From contig NZ_BALC01000003.1 of NCBI RefSeq assembly GCF_000612445.1, positions 248,001-312,000 of the forward strand: DNA of 64,000 bases, read 5' to 3'. Below are positions 29,627 to 38,742 of this stretch, piece after piece (within the stretch, counting starts at the first letter, position 1; each line of letters opens with the position of its first letter). The translations under genes were made by a program, and so were the position numbers. The notes beneath the pieces were generated by a model. It did not search any database and had not been told where the DNA came from. It saw only the letters and a program-made list of their open reading frames with translations. The DNA comes from Liquorilactobacillus sucicola DSM 21376 = JCM 15457. GTDB lineage: Bacteria > Bacillota > Bacilli > Lactobacillales > Lactobacillaceae.

Positions 29627-30300
29627 GTATATTTAACACATTATTTCCAAATGTTGCAGCAATCAGTGACGAATTTATCCAGAGTACGCTCGAAACAGTC
29701 TACATGGTGTTCGTAACTGCTATATTTGCTTTTACTATTGGCCTTTTTTTGGGAATTGCATTGTTAGTGACTAAAAATGAAAAACTTTTATACAATAAGG
29801 TCGTTTATAACATCTTGGACAAAATAGTTAATTTAATTAGGTCAATCCCCTTTATTATTTTAATGGCATTGTTAGTTTCACTCACAAGATTTATCGTTCA
29901 TACAACAATTGGAACCAACGCCGCAATTGTTCCAATTGTTATTGCGATTATCCCATTCTATGCGCGGCAAGTTGAAAATGTATTGCTGGATGTTGATATA
30001 AACTTAGTTGAAACAGCACAAGCAATGGGATGGGGAGTTTTCAAAATTGTATGGAGCGTTTATTTAAGAGAAGCACGAAAAGGAATTATAAGGATTACGG
30101 CTTTAACTACAATAAGTATTGTGTCGCTAAGTGCGATGGCAGGAGTAGTTGGTGGCGGTGGCCTAGGAAATCTGGCTATCAACTACGGATATAATAGATT
30201 CCAGAACGATGTAACCTTCCTAGCGACCTTAGTAATTTTATTAATAGTGTTATTGACCCAGTCTATCAGCACATTAATAACCAAGATATTAAAACATTAA
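29623..30300 (+). CDS. metI: Methionine ABC transporter permease
   Basis: Membrane channel subunit of 225 residues with about five helices. The loop ETAQAMGWGVFKIVWSVYL is the EAA motif that contacts MetN. AGVVGGGGLGNLAINYGYNRF near the C-terminus is typical of MetI. The ATGA overlap with metN shows coupling. It is the last gene of the T-box operon; a weak hairpin with a T-run follows. Confidence 0.93.
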   Translation: MSIFNTLFPNVAAISDEFIQSTLETVYMVFVTAIFAFTIGLFLGIALLVTKNEKLLYNKVVYNILDKIVNLIRSIPFIILMALLVSLTRFIVHTTIGTNAAIVPIVIAIIPFYARQVENVLLDVDINLVETAQAMGWGVFKIVWSVYLREARKGIIRITALTTISIVSLSAMAGVVGGGGLGNLAINYGYNRFQNDVTFLATLVILLIVLLTQSISTLITKILKH

Positions 30301-30422
30301 AAAGGATTTTTATGGATCGCTAAAAGCTTGAATATTTAGATTTAGAAGAGGTTTACTGTTTTACGACGTTGAAGATTTATATTATAGTGTCTTTCCCGCT
30401 AAGAAACATAATAGGGTACGCT

Positions 30423-30457
30423 AAAGTGGAGGCTGCAATCAGGCGTTCACTTTTTTT
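30423..30457 (+). terminator. Terminator of the methionine operon
   Basis: AAAGTG (30423-30428) pairs with CACTTT (30448-30453) around an imperfect inner stem, and seven T follow. Thermodynamically modest; no other terminator lies between metI and the convergent TauE/SafE gene. Confidence 0.5.
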
Positions 30458-30544
30458 ATTCAGAGAAATTTAGCGTTCCAGTAGTGGCAGATTAGCAACG
30501 TAGTAAGCAGAGTTTAAATAGAGCATGTTACGTTACATCTTGCT

Positions 30545-31330
30545 TCAACTGAAAAAATAAGCTGTTACGAATAAGTAAATTGCTAATCCAAAAGCTGCTA
30601 AAGAAATGAGTGATCTTAGCAGATGGATGTTGACATGTCGGACGATAATTGGGCCTAAATAACCGCCTATGAGTAACCCGAATCCCAGCGGAGCAACGAA
30701 AAGCCAGTCAATATGAGAATTAAAAATGAAAATAAGCGTAGCAACTAGATTCCCCGCAAAGGCTATCGTATTCTTCATTGCATTTACAGTGGCAAAATCA
30801 TGGTCTGTAATAACGGAAAGAATTGCAAGAAAGATCACGCCTCCAGCAGCACCAAAATAACCTGTGTAGGCGCCAACAACACATATGCCAATTAAGCTGA
30901 GTAGAGAAATCCACCACTTATTATGTTTTTTCACAGCAGCATTCTTTAGTTTGGAAGTAGCAACGGCATTTTTGCGTCCAGATGTAAATAAAAGTATTCC
31001 AGCAAAGAAAATGAAAAATGGAACAACTTTTTCAAACGAAGAAGCAGGAGCAATGAGTAGCAGCATACTTCCACCAATACTTCCAATCAGAGACAATAAT
31101 GTGTAAACCAGCAGTTCTTTCCAGTGCCCCCGAAGCTCCTTTAGAGAAGAAAAAGTTGATCCGATTCCTGAAAAAATAAGTGCAGTCGTATTTGTGACAT
31201 TGGCAATTACTGGTGGAAGTCCAACAAGCAAAAGCGCAGGATAAGAAACTAAAGAAGCTAAACCAGCAATAGAAGCTAGCAGCCCAGCCGCGATTCCAGC
31301 AATAACTAGAAAAATAAATGTTATTAACAT
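30545..31330 (-). CDS. TauE/SafE family membrane protein
   Basis: A 261-residue protein with about eight hydrophobic helices arranged as two repeats, typical of the sulfite/sulfoacetate exporter family (TauE/SafE, DUF81). GIAAGLLASIAGLASLVSYP and YTGYFGAAGGVIFLAIL are the paired glycine-rich motifs. Members move organosulfur compounds or small anions, but substrates are rarely known. It is convergent with the methionine operon; a sulfur link is only suggestive. Confidence 0.85.
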   Translation of the reverse strand: MLITFIFLVIAGIAAGLLASIAGLASLVSYPALLLVGLPPVIANVTNTTALIFSGIGSTFSSLKELRGHWKELLVYTLLSLIGSIGGSMLLLIAPASSFEKVVPFFIFFAGILLFTSGRKNAVATSKLKNAAVKKHNKWWISLLSLIGICVVGAYTGYFGAAGGVIFLAILSVITDHDFATVNAMKNTIAFAGNLVATLIFIFNSHIDWLFVAPLGFGLLIGGYLGPIIVRHVNIHLLRSLISLAAFGLAIYLFVTAYFFS

Positions 31331-31466
31331 AGATGTTTAAGTCACTCCTTTTTGAAAGGTTGTATTGAGGTTCTACATGTGAGACTTACTATATAAATTA
31401 AGTTTAAGCTAAGTATACATGAATAAATTATTTAACGTACGAAAAAGTAAGAAATACAAAAAATAA

Positions 31467-31499
31467 AACAAGGTTCCGAGAATCTTCGGAAACCTTGTT
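31467..31499. terminator. Terminator of the opu operon
   Basis: AACAAGGTTCCGAG pairs with its complement in TTCGGAAACCTTGTT, flanked by T-tracts on both strands. It follows the substrate-binding protein gene on the minus strand. Confidence 0.85.
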
Positions 31500-31553
31500 T
31501 TTTTAATAATATGATAATGGTGCCAGACCATTGTTTTTTAAACCTGTAAAAGC

Positions 31554-32465
31554 TTATTTATTGTACAGGTCTTCAATGGAGTTAATTTTTTTCATGTATT
31601 TAGGAACCGCTAAGCCGATGCGTGCACCTTTCAAATTGACGCGAATTTCATCATATTTTCCACTGTAGTTTTTGGCGTAGACAGCGTGGGTGGCAGGAAG
31701 TTCTGCAACCATACTTGCATCTGCTTTGTCAGTGGCTATTGCTGTCCACATTACCTGAACATCTAGTTGTTGGATAGTAACATCGTAACCTTTTTTGTCC
31801 AACAATTGTTTAACAACATTGGTCGTCGCAGTTTCATAGTCATAGGGTGTGTAAACTAGCTTTATTTTTTTCCCATGTCCTGCGGGAACATTCTTCAGAT
31901 ATTGTGCAACTCTTTGCGGGTGTGACTTAATGAAATCCTTAGCTGCCTTGGTTGGTTCGGTTCCATTATTTATTTTCAACATAACTGGTGAAGCTTCCCC
32001 AATAGTCCAACTAAACTGCTTAAGTAACTTGTACGCTCCAGGGTTATCTTTCTTTAATCCTAGGCGTGCGATAGTCCGCATTGTCTCGTTTTTTCCAAAC
32101 ACATTCTTGGGATCCTTCAAGAATTTAATGGGGTACTTGGCAAACATCCAATGTGGTTGATAGGCTGTTATTACGATTGGTTGATGATTTTTGATTGCTT
32201 TATCCAGCATGCTGGTCATTGCAGCAGTCGAACTGGGCATCAACTGCCAATTATGTTTCTTCAAATTGTAGATATCTAGTGCTTTTCTAGCCTTGTCCAT
32301 TTCACCAGCAGAGGCATCAATACCTGTAATAGTGTAATTGATCTGGGGACCAACTTTTTCGTCTGAATTATAGGCTGGGAGCTTGCTGCCACAAGCAGTT
32401 AAGAGCAAAGTCAATCCCAGAAAAGCTGGTAGGGCGAATAAGCAGCGAATCAGTTTACGTTTCAA
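31554..32465 (-). CDS. Glycine betaine ABC transporter substrate-binding lipoprotein
   Basis: Captures glycine betaine or a related osmolyte outside the membrane. Lipobox LLLTACG near residue 25. The two lobes come in the order ITGIDASAG...VITAYQPHWMFAKY (about 45-195) and then LVYTPYDYETATTNVV...VMWTAIATDKADAS...ARIGLAVPKYM (about 200-300). In B. subtilis OpuAC the order is the reverse, so this protein has the swapped arrangement known from lactococcal OpuA. The Trp residues of VMWTA and PHWMF are the expected ligand-box aromatics. 303 residues; third gene of the operon. Confidence 0.88.
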   Translation of the reverse strand: MKRKLIRCLFALPAFLGLTLLLTACGSKLPAYNSDEKVGPQINYTITGIDASAGEMDKARKALDIYNLKKHNWQLMPSSTAAMTSMLDKAIKNHQPIVITAYQPHWMFAKYPIKFLKDPKNVFGKNETMRTIARLGLKKDNPGAYKLLKQFSWTIGEASPVMLKINNGTEPTKAAKDFIKSHPQRVAQYLKNVPAGHGKKIKLVYTPYDYETATTNVVKQLLDKKGYDVTIQQLDVQVMWTAIATDKADASMVAELPATHAVYAKNYSGKYDEIRVNLKGARIGLAVPKYMKKINSIEDLYNK

Positions 32466-32484
32466 AGCTTCATCTCCTTTATCC

Positions 32485-33324
32485 TTAATGACGTTTGCTA
32501 TTAAAGGCTTGGGTAATACGGTCTAAAATGATTGCTAGAATAACAACAGCGATCCCTGCAGTAAAACCAGCTCCAGCATCATTTCGCCCGACAGCAAAGT
32601 AAACTTGGGTACCAAGTCCGAGAGCTCCAATCATAGAAGCTATAACAACCATAGAAAGTGACAACATCAAACTTTGGTTGATGCCTGCCATCAAAGTTGA
32701 TTTCGCTAAAGGCAGCTGCACTTTTAGCAATTTCTGCCAACTTGTAGCACCGTATGCATCAGCAGCTTCTATTAAGTCAGCTGGAACTTGTCTGATTCCC
32801 AGGTTTGTCATTCGAACAGTAGGCGGCATTGCAAAAATAACAGAGGCAAGTACTCCGGGGACCATGCCAATGCCGAAAAAGGCGACAGCAGGGATTAAGT
32901 AAACGAAAGCCGGCATAGTCTGCATAAGATCGAGAATGGGTTTTACAATCTGATCTGTAATGCGGCTTTTGGCCATTAAAATACCAAGTGGGACACCTAA
33001 CACCACTGTTATCAGCCCCGAAGTTAAAACCAGTGTCAGCGTTTGTGTCATATCGCGCCAATAATCCAGATTCCAAATTAACAGTAAACCAAATAATTCA
33101 AAGATTAAAAGGCCCCATTTCTTTGAATCTCTCTTCGCCCAATACGTCAGTCCCAGAATCAGAATAATAAATAACCATTCAGGAAGTACATCGAAAACCG
33201 CCTGGAAGGCATTAATTATTGTTTGAAAAAAATTAGTAATACTGTTAAAGAATCCAGCAAAGTGACTCAGGCGATCAACTAAAGAATTGATCCAATCAGC
33301 AAGTGGTATTTTTTCGATTTGCAT
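32485..33324 (-). CDS. Glycine betaine ABC transporter permease
   Basis: Membrane subunit of 279 residues with an N-terminal amphipathic stretch (PLADWINSLVDRLSHF), a first helix at about 48-66 and five helices in the core. The EAA loop is EAADAYGATSWQKLLKVQLP. It shares one base with the upstream ATPase stop and the binding-protein gene follows after 19 bases, so the three are co-transcribed. In lactococcal OpuA the binding domain is fused to the permease; here it is a separate lipoprotein. Confidence 0.92.
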   Translation of the reverse strand: MQIEKIPLADWINSLVDRLSHFAGFFNSITNFFQTIINAFQAVFDVLPEWLFIILILGLTYWAKRDSKKWGLLIFELFGLLLIWNLDYWRDMTQTLTLVLTSGLITVVLGVPLGILMAKSRITDQIVKPILDLMQTMPAFVYLIPAVAFFGIGMVPGVLASVIFAMPPTVRMTNLGIRQVPADLIEAADAYGATSWQKLLKVQLPLAKSTLMAGINQSLMLSLSMVVIASMIGALGLGTQVYFAVGRNDAGAGFTAGIAVVILAIILDRITQAFNSKRH

Positions 33325-34517
33325 TAAGCAGTCACCTCATTTCCAGCAATTGCTGACAAGACGGATCCACGCAGAATAATCCCGAGTAAGTGTTGCTCAT
33401 TATCCAAGACTGCAAACGGAATCGGTGTGTTTGAAATTTTGTCTATCAGATCCTGCACAGGTGTATCTGGAGTGGTTAACGGAACTTCAGTTTTTAAAAT
33501 AGATTTTAAGTCTTTGCTGCCTTGACGAATAAGCGTTGCTACATCATCGGCGTCGGCGAATCCAACGAAACGATCATCATCATCAACAACATAGATCGAA
33601 GAGATGCTATTCTCTTGCATCCGTCGCAGAGCAACACGCGGACCGGATTTATTGATGTTGATCGTGGTTGCCTCGGTCATCACACTATTTACTGTCAAAA
33701 CTTTAGTTCTGTCTACATCTTCAATGAAACGTTCAACGTATTCATTGGCAGGAGCTGTTAGTATTTCTTCTGGTTCCCCGATTTGAACGATGGAACCGTT
33801 GCGCATGATTAAAATACGATCACCAATTCTGAGGGATTCGTTTAAATCATGGCTAATGAAGATGATTGTTTTGTGCATTTTATTTTGAAGCTCTAGCAAT
33901 TGATCCTGCATCGCCTTGCGGTTCAAGGGATCCAAGGCAGAAAATGCTTCATCCATCAGTAAAACTTCTGCATCACTCGCAAGGGCGCGGGCAAGTCCGA
34001 CGCGCTGCTGCATTCCGCCTGAAAGCTGGTCTGGGTATTGATCGTCGTAACCATGTAGTCCGACCAATTCAAGTGCGTTATGGGCTTTTTTAGAACGAGT
34101 GTCCTGGCTATCCCCTTGAATTTCTAGCCCGAATGCGGCATTTTGCAAGATTGTTTTATGTGGAAAGAGTGCAAAATTTTGGAAGACCATTCCTAACTTT
34201 TTGCGGCGAACATTGCGTAAGCTCTTTTTATCTAAAGCTGTTAAATTTAGATCATCAATTAAAACTTCGCCTTCCGTCGGCTCGATCAAGCGATTGATCA
34301 ACCTGATCAAGGTAGATTTACCACTGCCTGATAGTCCCATTATTACAAAAATTTCTCCAGCATTGATTGAAAAACTGGCTTTATTGACCCCAATGGTCGC
34401 CCCAGTTTTTTCCAAGATCTCTTCTTTGGAAACTCCTTGCGCCAAAAGATCCGTAGCTTTTGAAATTCGTTTTCCAAAAATTTTGGTTAAATTCCGAACT
34501 TCTACTTTTACAGTCAT
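33324..34517 (-). CDS. Glycine betaine ABC transporter ATP-binding protein with CBS domains
   Basis: Powers osmolyte uptake. The 397 residues contain Walker A GLSGSGKST (61-69), signature LSGGMQQR, Walker B VLLMDEAFSALD, and two CBS domains from about 275 to the end (VNSVMTEATTINI, ISSIYVVDDDDRFVG), which in OpuA sense ionic strength. There is no clear anionic tail after the second CBS domain. It is first in the operon; AGGAGG lies before the ATG. Confidence 0.93.
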   Translation of the reverse strand: MTVKVEVRNLTKIFGKRISKATDLLAQGVSKEEILEKTGATIGVNKASFSINAGEIFVIMGLSGSGKSTLIRLINRLIEPTEGEVLIDDLNLTALDKKSLRNVRRKKLGMVFQNFALFPHKTILQNAAFGLEIQGDSQDTRSKKAHNALELVGLHGYDDQYPDQLSGGMQQRVGLARALASDAEVLLMDEAFSALDPLNRKAMQDQLLELQNKMHKTIIFISHDLNESLRIGDRILIMRNGSIVQIGEPEEILTAPANEYVERFIEDVDRTKVLTVNSVMTEATTININKSGPRVALRRMQENSISSIYVVDDDDRFVGFADADDVATLIRQGSKDLKSILKTEVPLTTPDTPVQDLIDKISNTPIPFAVLDNEQHLLGIILRGSVLSAIAGNEVTA

Positions 34518-34645
34518 TTAATTCCTCCTAGAGATAAATAAACAAAAAAGCTATTTATAAAAATAGCAATCTTTATAATTATGTCAGAGAAACAAGAGCA
34601 TAGTCAAATGATTCAAATTGGGAACTAATATGACATTAGTGGAAA

Positions 34646-34810
34646 GTGTGACATAAGTCGGGGAAATTTGAGTAATAACTCGAAATTATGAACATAGCGC
34701 GTACTTTGCTATGAGTAATTCGAAGTTAGACGGAGAATTTTGACTTATGGGACACGTTTATACGGAATAAAAGAGAGGCTGTGCCAAAAGCTAACTTTTG
34801 GCACAGCTCC
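34646..34810 (+). repeat. Dispersed intergenic element, copy D (full length)
   Basis: Palindrome: GTGTGACATAAGTC (34646-34659) pairs with GACTTATGGGACAC (34742-34755), with an inner CATAGCG...TTTGCTATG stem. Then CGTTTATACGGAATAAAA, then the hairpin GCTGTGCCAAAAG/CTTTTGGCACAGC (34778-34807). It lies between divergent genes, where no plus-strand transcript needs ending, so the terminator here is not explained by an upstream gene. Confidence 0.8.
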
Positions 34811-35200
34811 AAACATCGTTTTTAACTACTATAAAAATGGGGGTTAAGTTAATTGAATGAAGGTAGCTGCAATGGTACTTGGAAGAGGTATTTTTGCAGT
34901 GAAATTATTAAAATAATATTTTTTGAATAAAGTTAAAAACTGATGGCTTTTAAGAAAATCTTATATGGATTAACGTGTTTAAATGGACAAAACAAACTAC
35001 TTGTTCAAGTATTACCCGTACTCAATAATACCCGTTGCTATGATGTGGTTCGACCAAGTTTAGTTGGGAGCGATTCTATGTACAAAAGCTATATTTACTG
35101 TCTGAACCACCTAAAAGGATCAGTCATGTCTTTATGGATTCAAATAAGGCGCTAGAAGAGTTTAAGCTGAAAGTGATATTTTCAGTTAGGAGAGGAATTG
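34811..35200. other. Intergenic region before the ABC exporter pair
   Basis: About 390 bases. A 70-codon open frame at 34943-35155 has no ribosome site and no recognisable similarity, so it is not called. The promoter for the ABC genes must lie here, but no strong -35/-10 pair stands out. AGGAGAGG at 35188-35195 is the ribosome site of the first ABC gene. Confidence 0.3.
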
Positions 35201-36949
35201 ATGGAAGAGAATTGGTTAAGAACACTATATCGGTTTGCTAACGGACACAAGGCATTATTTATTTGGTCAATCTTTTTTTCAACTTTAAGTGTATTTGCTG
35301 GAATTGTTCCATATGTAATTGGGGCAAGAATAATGACGGATATTATTGACAAGCAGTATGAGCGTCATGAAATTACTTGGCTTTTAGTATGGATGCTGAT
35401 TACTTTCTTGTTTAAAACTATTTTTCATGGTATATCAACAACTCTTTCTCACCATGCAGCGTACAATATCTTAAATGATTTGAGAAATGCAATAACCAAT
35501 AGATTGATGCAAACATCCCTTGGTGTTGTAAAACGTTTTTCATCTGGAACGATTAAAAACACTATTTTGGATCGAACGGAAGGTGTTGAGATTCCGTTGG
35601 CACATATGATCCCTGAGCTTTCAGCTAATATTTTTGTGATTATTGTAACAGTTGTTTATTTAGCTACAATGGATATTCGGCTGGCGTTATCTGCTTTGCT
35701 GACTATTCCACTAGCAAGTATTCCACTTTTTTTCTTGATGAAGAACTTTGAGCAAAAGTACCAAAACTATATGCGAGCTAATAATCAAGTCAATAGTGTG
35801 ATGGTTGAATATATAGAAGGTATTGAAGTAATTAAGACCTTCAATCAGACGGGAACATCATTTAGAAAATTTTCAGACGCGGTTACGAGTTTCAAGGAAT
35901 ATACACTAAACTGGTTACAAACGGCATGGAAGACACAAAATTTAATATTTGCGCTACTTCCTTTTACACTACTAGGTGTCTTACCAGTTGGAATTTGGCT
36001 GTATTTGGATCATGTACTGACACTGAATCAACTCCTGCTAGGACTTCTACTAGCAATTGGTTTAGGCGGACCACTGAATAAATTGTCGCTTTTTACCAAT
36101 GATTTTAGTGCAATGAAGCAAAGTGTCCTTAATACACAAAAGTTTTTAGAACTGCCGCTTCTTGACTTTAGAAAAAAGGAAATTGGTCGACCACTTGATG
36201 GTAGTGTAGATGTTATCAATGTTAATTTTGGCTACAAAAAGAATGAACTTGTGTTATCTAATATCAATTTGGAAATTCCTAGCAAGAGCTTTTTTGCAAT
36301 TGTCGGTCCTTCTGGAAGCGGCAAATCAACGCTATTACAGCTGCTGAATAGATTCTGGGATGTTCAGAGCGGAAAAATTAGGGTGGGCAAGGTCGAACTT
36401 ACAGAACTAACTCAGCAGCAGTTGAACCGAACAATTAGCTATGTTACGCAAGACAGCTTTTTATTCAAGGGAACAATAGAGGACAATATCAAGATGGGGA
36501 AACCGGATGCGACTCCACAGGAAATTGAAGCAGCAGCACATGCAGCTATGTGTTGGGATTTTATCGAAGCTCTGCCCCAAGGAATGAAAACCGAGGTCTC
36601 ATTTGGTAACAATCACTTATCAGGTGGACAACAGCAGCGAATCTCTATTGCACGTGCTATTTTAAAAGATGCACCTATCATCATTCTTGATGAACCAACT
36701 GCCAGCATTGATCCGGAAAATGAACGACAGATTCAAGAATCATTGTTGCGGTTGGCACGAGATAAAACGGTTATTATGGTGGCACACCGCCTAAGTACGA
36801 TTAAGAATGCAGATCAAATTATTGTTTTGGATAACGGTAAAATAGTTGGTGCAGGACAGCATGCAGAGCTATTGGAAGAATGTGCAGCTTATCAAAGATT
36901 GTGGGAGTCATATACTCAGACTGAAGAATGGCACATTTCTAATCACTAG
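35201..36949 (+). CDS. ABC transporter, fused permease/ATPase (first of a pair)
   Basis: Half-transporter of 582 residues: six transmembrane helices (about 15-300) and an ATPase domain (about 340-575) with Walker A GPSGSGKST, signature LSGGQQQR and Walker B IIILDEPTASID. The layout ABC-ABC-AraC resembles siderophore-associated pairs such as YbtP/YbtQ, and drug exporters as well. AGGAG lies 8 bases before the ATG at 35201 (a TTG at 35198 is less likely). It is followed after 12 bases by its partner. The substrate is unknown. Confidence 0.85.
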   Translation: MEENWLRTLYRFANGHKALFIWSIFFSTLSVFAGIVPYVIGARIMTDIIDKQYERHEITWLLVWMLITFLFKTIFHGISTTLSHHAAYNILNDLRNAITNRLMQTSLGVVKRFSSGTIKNTILDRTEGVEIPLAHMIPELSANIFVIIVTVVYLATMDIRLALSALLTIPLASIPLFFLMKNFEQKYQNYMRANNQVNSVMVEYIEGIEVIKTFNQTGTSFRKFSDAVTSFKEYTLNWLQTAWKTQNLIFALLPFTLLGVLPVGIWLYLDHVLTLNQLLLGLLLAIGLGGPLNKLSLFTNDFSAMKQSVLNTQKFLELPLLDFRKKEIGRPLDGSVDVINVNFGYKKNELVLSNINLEIPSKSFFAIVGPSGSGKSTLLQLLNRFWDVQSGKIRVGKVELTELTQQQLNRTISYVTQDSFLFKGTIEDNIKMGKPDATPQEIEAAAHAAMCWDFIEALPQGMKTEVSFGNNHLSGGQQQRISIARAILKDAPIIILDEPTASIDPENERQIQESLLRLARDKTVIMVAHRLSTIKNADQIIVLDNGKIVGAGQHAELLEECAAYQRLWESYTQTEEWHISNH

Positions 36950-36961
36950 GAGGAGGAAAGC

Positions 36962-38716
36962 ATGTTTAACACTATCAAGAGCATTATGCGATGGAGTTCA
37001 GGGTACAAAAAGCAAATATATGTGGGTTTTCTTTATTCATTTATTGCATCGATGCTAGCAGCGATACCCTTTTGGCTCGCTTCCAGGGCAGTCATATTAG
37101 CTTATAAGAATATAAACAATAACGATTTTTCACATTTTCAAACAGTACTTTTTTTGTTCATTGAATTGAGTATTTGCTGTGCTGGAAGATTTTTGTTTTT
37201 GTATTTAAAAGCTAAGTCGCAAGAAAGTATTGGCTTCCAGATAGCAGCAGATACACGTTTAGAAATTGCTGAAAAACTAAAGAAAACATCGATGGGTTAC
37301 TTCAGTAAAAACAACGTTGGCAGTCTTTTAAATGCTGTGACGACTGAACTATCAATGTTGGAATTGCAAAGTACAAAAATGATTGATGTGATCGTCAACG
37401 GCTATATTAATTTCTTGGTACTATGCCTTTTTACATTTGTCGTCGATTGGCGGGTAGGTCTAGTTGTTCTATTTGCCAGTTTGTTGGGTTCGTTGATTAT
37501 AGAACTGATAAACAAAAAAAGCAGGGAAAACTCAAAAACGGCTAATCAAGTTCAGACAAAGATGGCAAATAATGTTGTTGAATTCGTTAAGGGGATTAAT
37601 ATAGCTAAGACATATGGGCAAGAGAGCACGGTTTTAAATGGGTTAAAAACAGTTTTTGCACAGAGTAAGCAAATTCGGTTAAAAATTCAAGCAAAATTTG
37701 TTTCGCTAAACTGTATGCTGCTGATGCTTTTAGACACAGCTACTGTATTTATTATTATTATATGTATTGCTAACCAGCGTCATGGTCAGTTAAGCTTGAA
37801 CTTTTTTGTAACACTTGTGTTTTTCGCGTATGTTTTATTTAATAACATTAAAGAAATGACTGATGCGACACATATTTTAGGAGCAATAGATGATAATTTA
37901 CATCATTTGAAACAACTAGAAAAAATGCCATTGATTGATACAGAGGGGATGGATCTTAAGCTCACTCATCATGAAATAGAATTTAAAAATGTCACTTTTG
38001 GATATGAGAAAGACGAAGAGAAGGTTCTGCATGATATCACAACATTGATTCCTGAAAATAAAACGACGGCAATTATTGGTCCTTCTGGAAGTGGGAAGAG
38101 CACTCTTTGTAAGTTGATAGCACGCTTTTACGATTGTGATGAGGGGCAAGTTTTAGTTGGGGGACATGATGTAAAAGACGTTTCCTATAAAAGCCTTACC
38201 GAAAACATCAGTATTGTTTTTCAGCAGCCATATTTGTTTCATGATACCATCAAGAATAACATCCTTTTTGGCAGAGCCGATGCCAGCGAAGATGAAATTA
38301 TAGCTGCTAGCAAAAAAGCCTGTTGCCATGAATTTATCATGCAGCTGCCGCAGAAGTACGACACTGTTGTGGATGAAGGAGGAAACTCATTATCAGGTGG
38401 ACAAAAACAGCGTTTGTCGATTGCTAGAGCGATTTTAAAAGACGCTCCTATTATTATCTTAGACGAGGCGATGGCAAGTATCGATCCAGAAAATGAACGA
38501 ATATTACAGTTAGCGATAGAGTCACTTGTCGCCAACAAAACTATTATTACAATCGCCCATCGGTTAGCAACAATTCAAAATGCTGACCAAATTCTTGTAA
38601 TGGACGCAGGAAAGATTGTCCAGCGGGGGAATCACCAAGAATTAATGGCAGAGGACGGAATTTACCATAATTTTGTAAATATTAGCCAAAACGCAAAAAA
38701 ATGGCAGTTGGAGTAG
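36962..38716 (+). CDS. ABC transporter, fused permease/ATPase (second of a pair)
   Basis: 584 residues with six helices and an ATPase with Walker A GPSGSGKST, signature LSGGQKQR and a changed Walker B region IIILDEAMASID. It should form a heterodimer with the preceding protein. AGGAGGAGG lies just before the ATG. The AraC gene starts 27 bases before its stop codon ends the frame region is passed (ATG at 38743), so the three genes form one operon. The direction of transport cannot be told from the sequence. Confidence 0.85.
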   Translation: MFNTIKSIMRWSSGYKKQIYVGFLYSFIASMLAAIPFWLASRAVILAYKNINNNDFSHFQTVLFLFIELSICCAGRFLFLYLKAKSQESIGFQIAADTRLEIAEKLKKTSMGYFSKNNVGSLLNAVTTELSMLELQSTKMIDVIVNGYINFLVLCLFTFVVDWRVGLVVLFASLLGSLIIELINKKSRENSKTANQVQTKMANNVVEFVKGINIAKTYGQESTVLNGLKTVFAQSKQIRLKIQAKFVSLNCMLLMLLDTATVFIIIICIANQRHGQLSLNFFVTLVFFAYVLFNNIKEMTDATHILGAIDDNLHHLKQLEKMPLIDTEGMDLKLTHHEIEFKNVTFGYEKDEEKVLHDITTLIPENKTTAIIGPSGSGKSTLCKLIARFYDCDEGQVLVGGHDVKDVSYKSLTENISIVFQQPYLFHDTIKNNILFGRADASEDEIIAASKKACCHEFIMQLPQKYDTVVDEGGNSLSGGQKQRLSIARAILKDAPIIILDEAMASIDPENERILQLAIESLVANKTIITIAHRLATIQNADQILVMDAGKIVQRGNHQELMAEDGIYHNFVNISQNAKKWQLE

Positions 38717-38742
38717 ACTTGTCAAAGGAAAAGGGGAATCAG

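Noticed and set aside
30423-30457. A second T-box-like element (GGGTACG near 30413)
   Set aside because: It lacks the AGGGTGGNACC core and stem I features; the position after metI fits a simple terminator.
34943-35155. 70-codon open frame before the ABC pair
   Set aside because: No ribosome site and no recognisable domain; probably chance.
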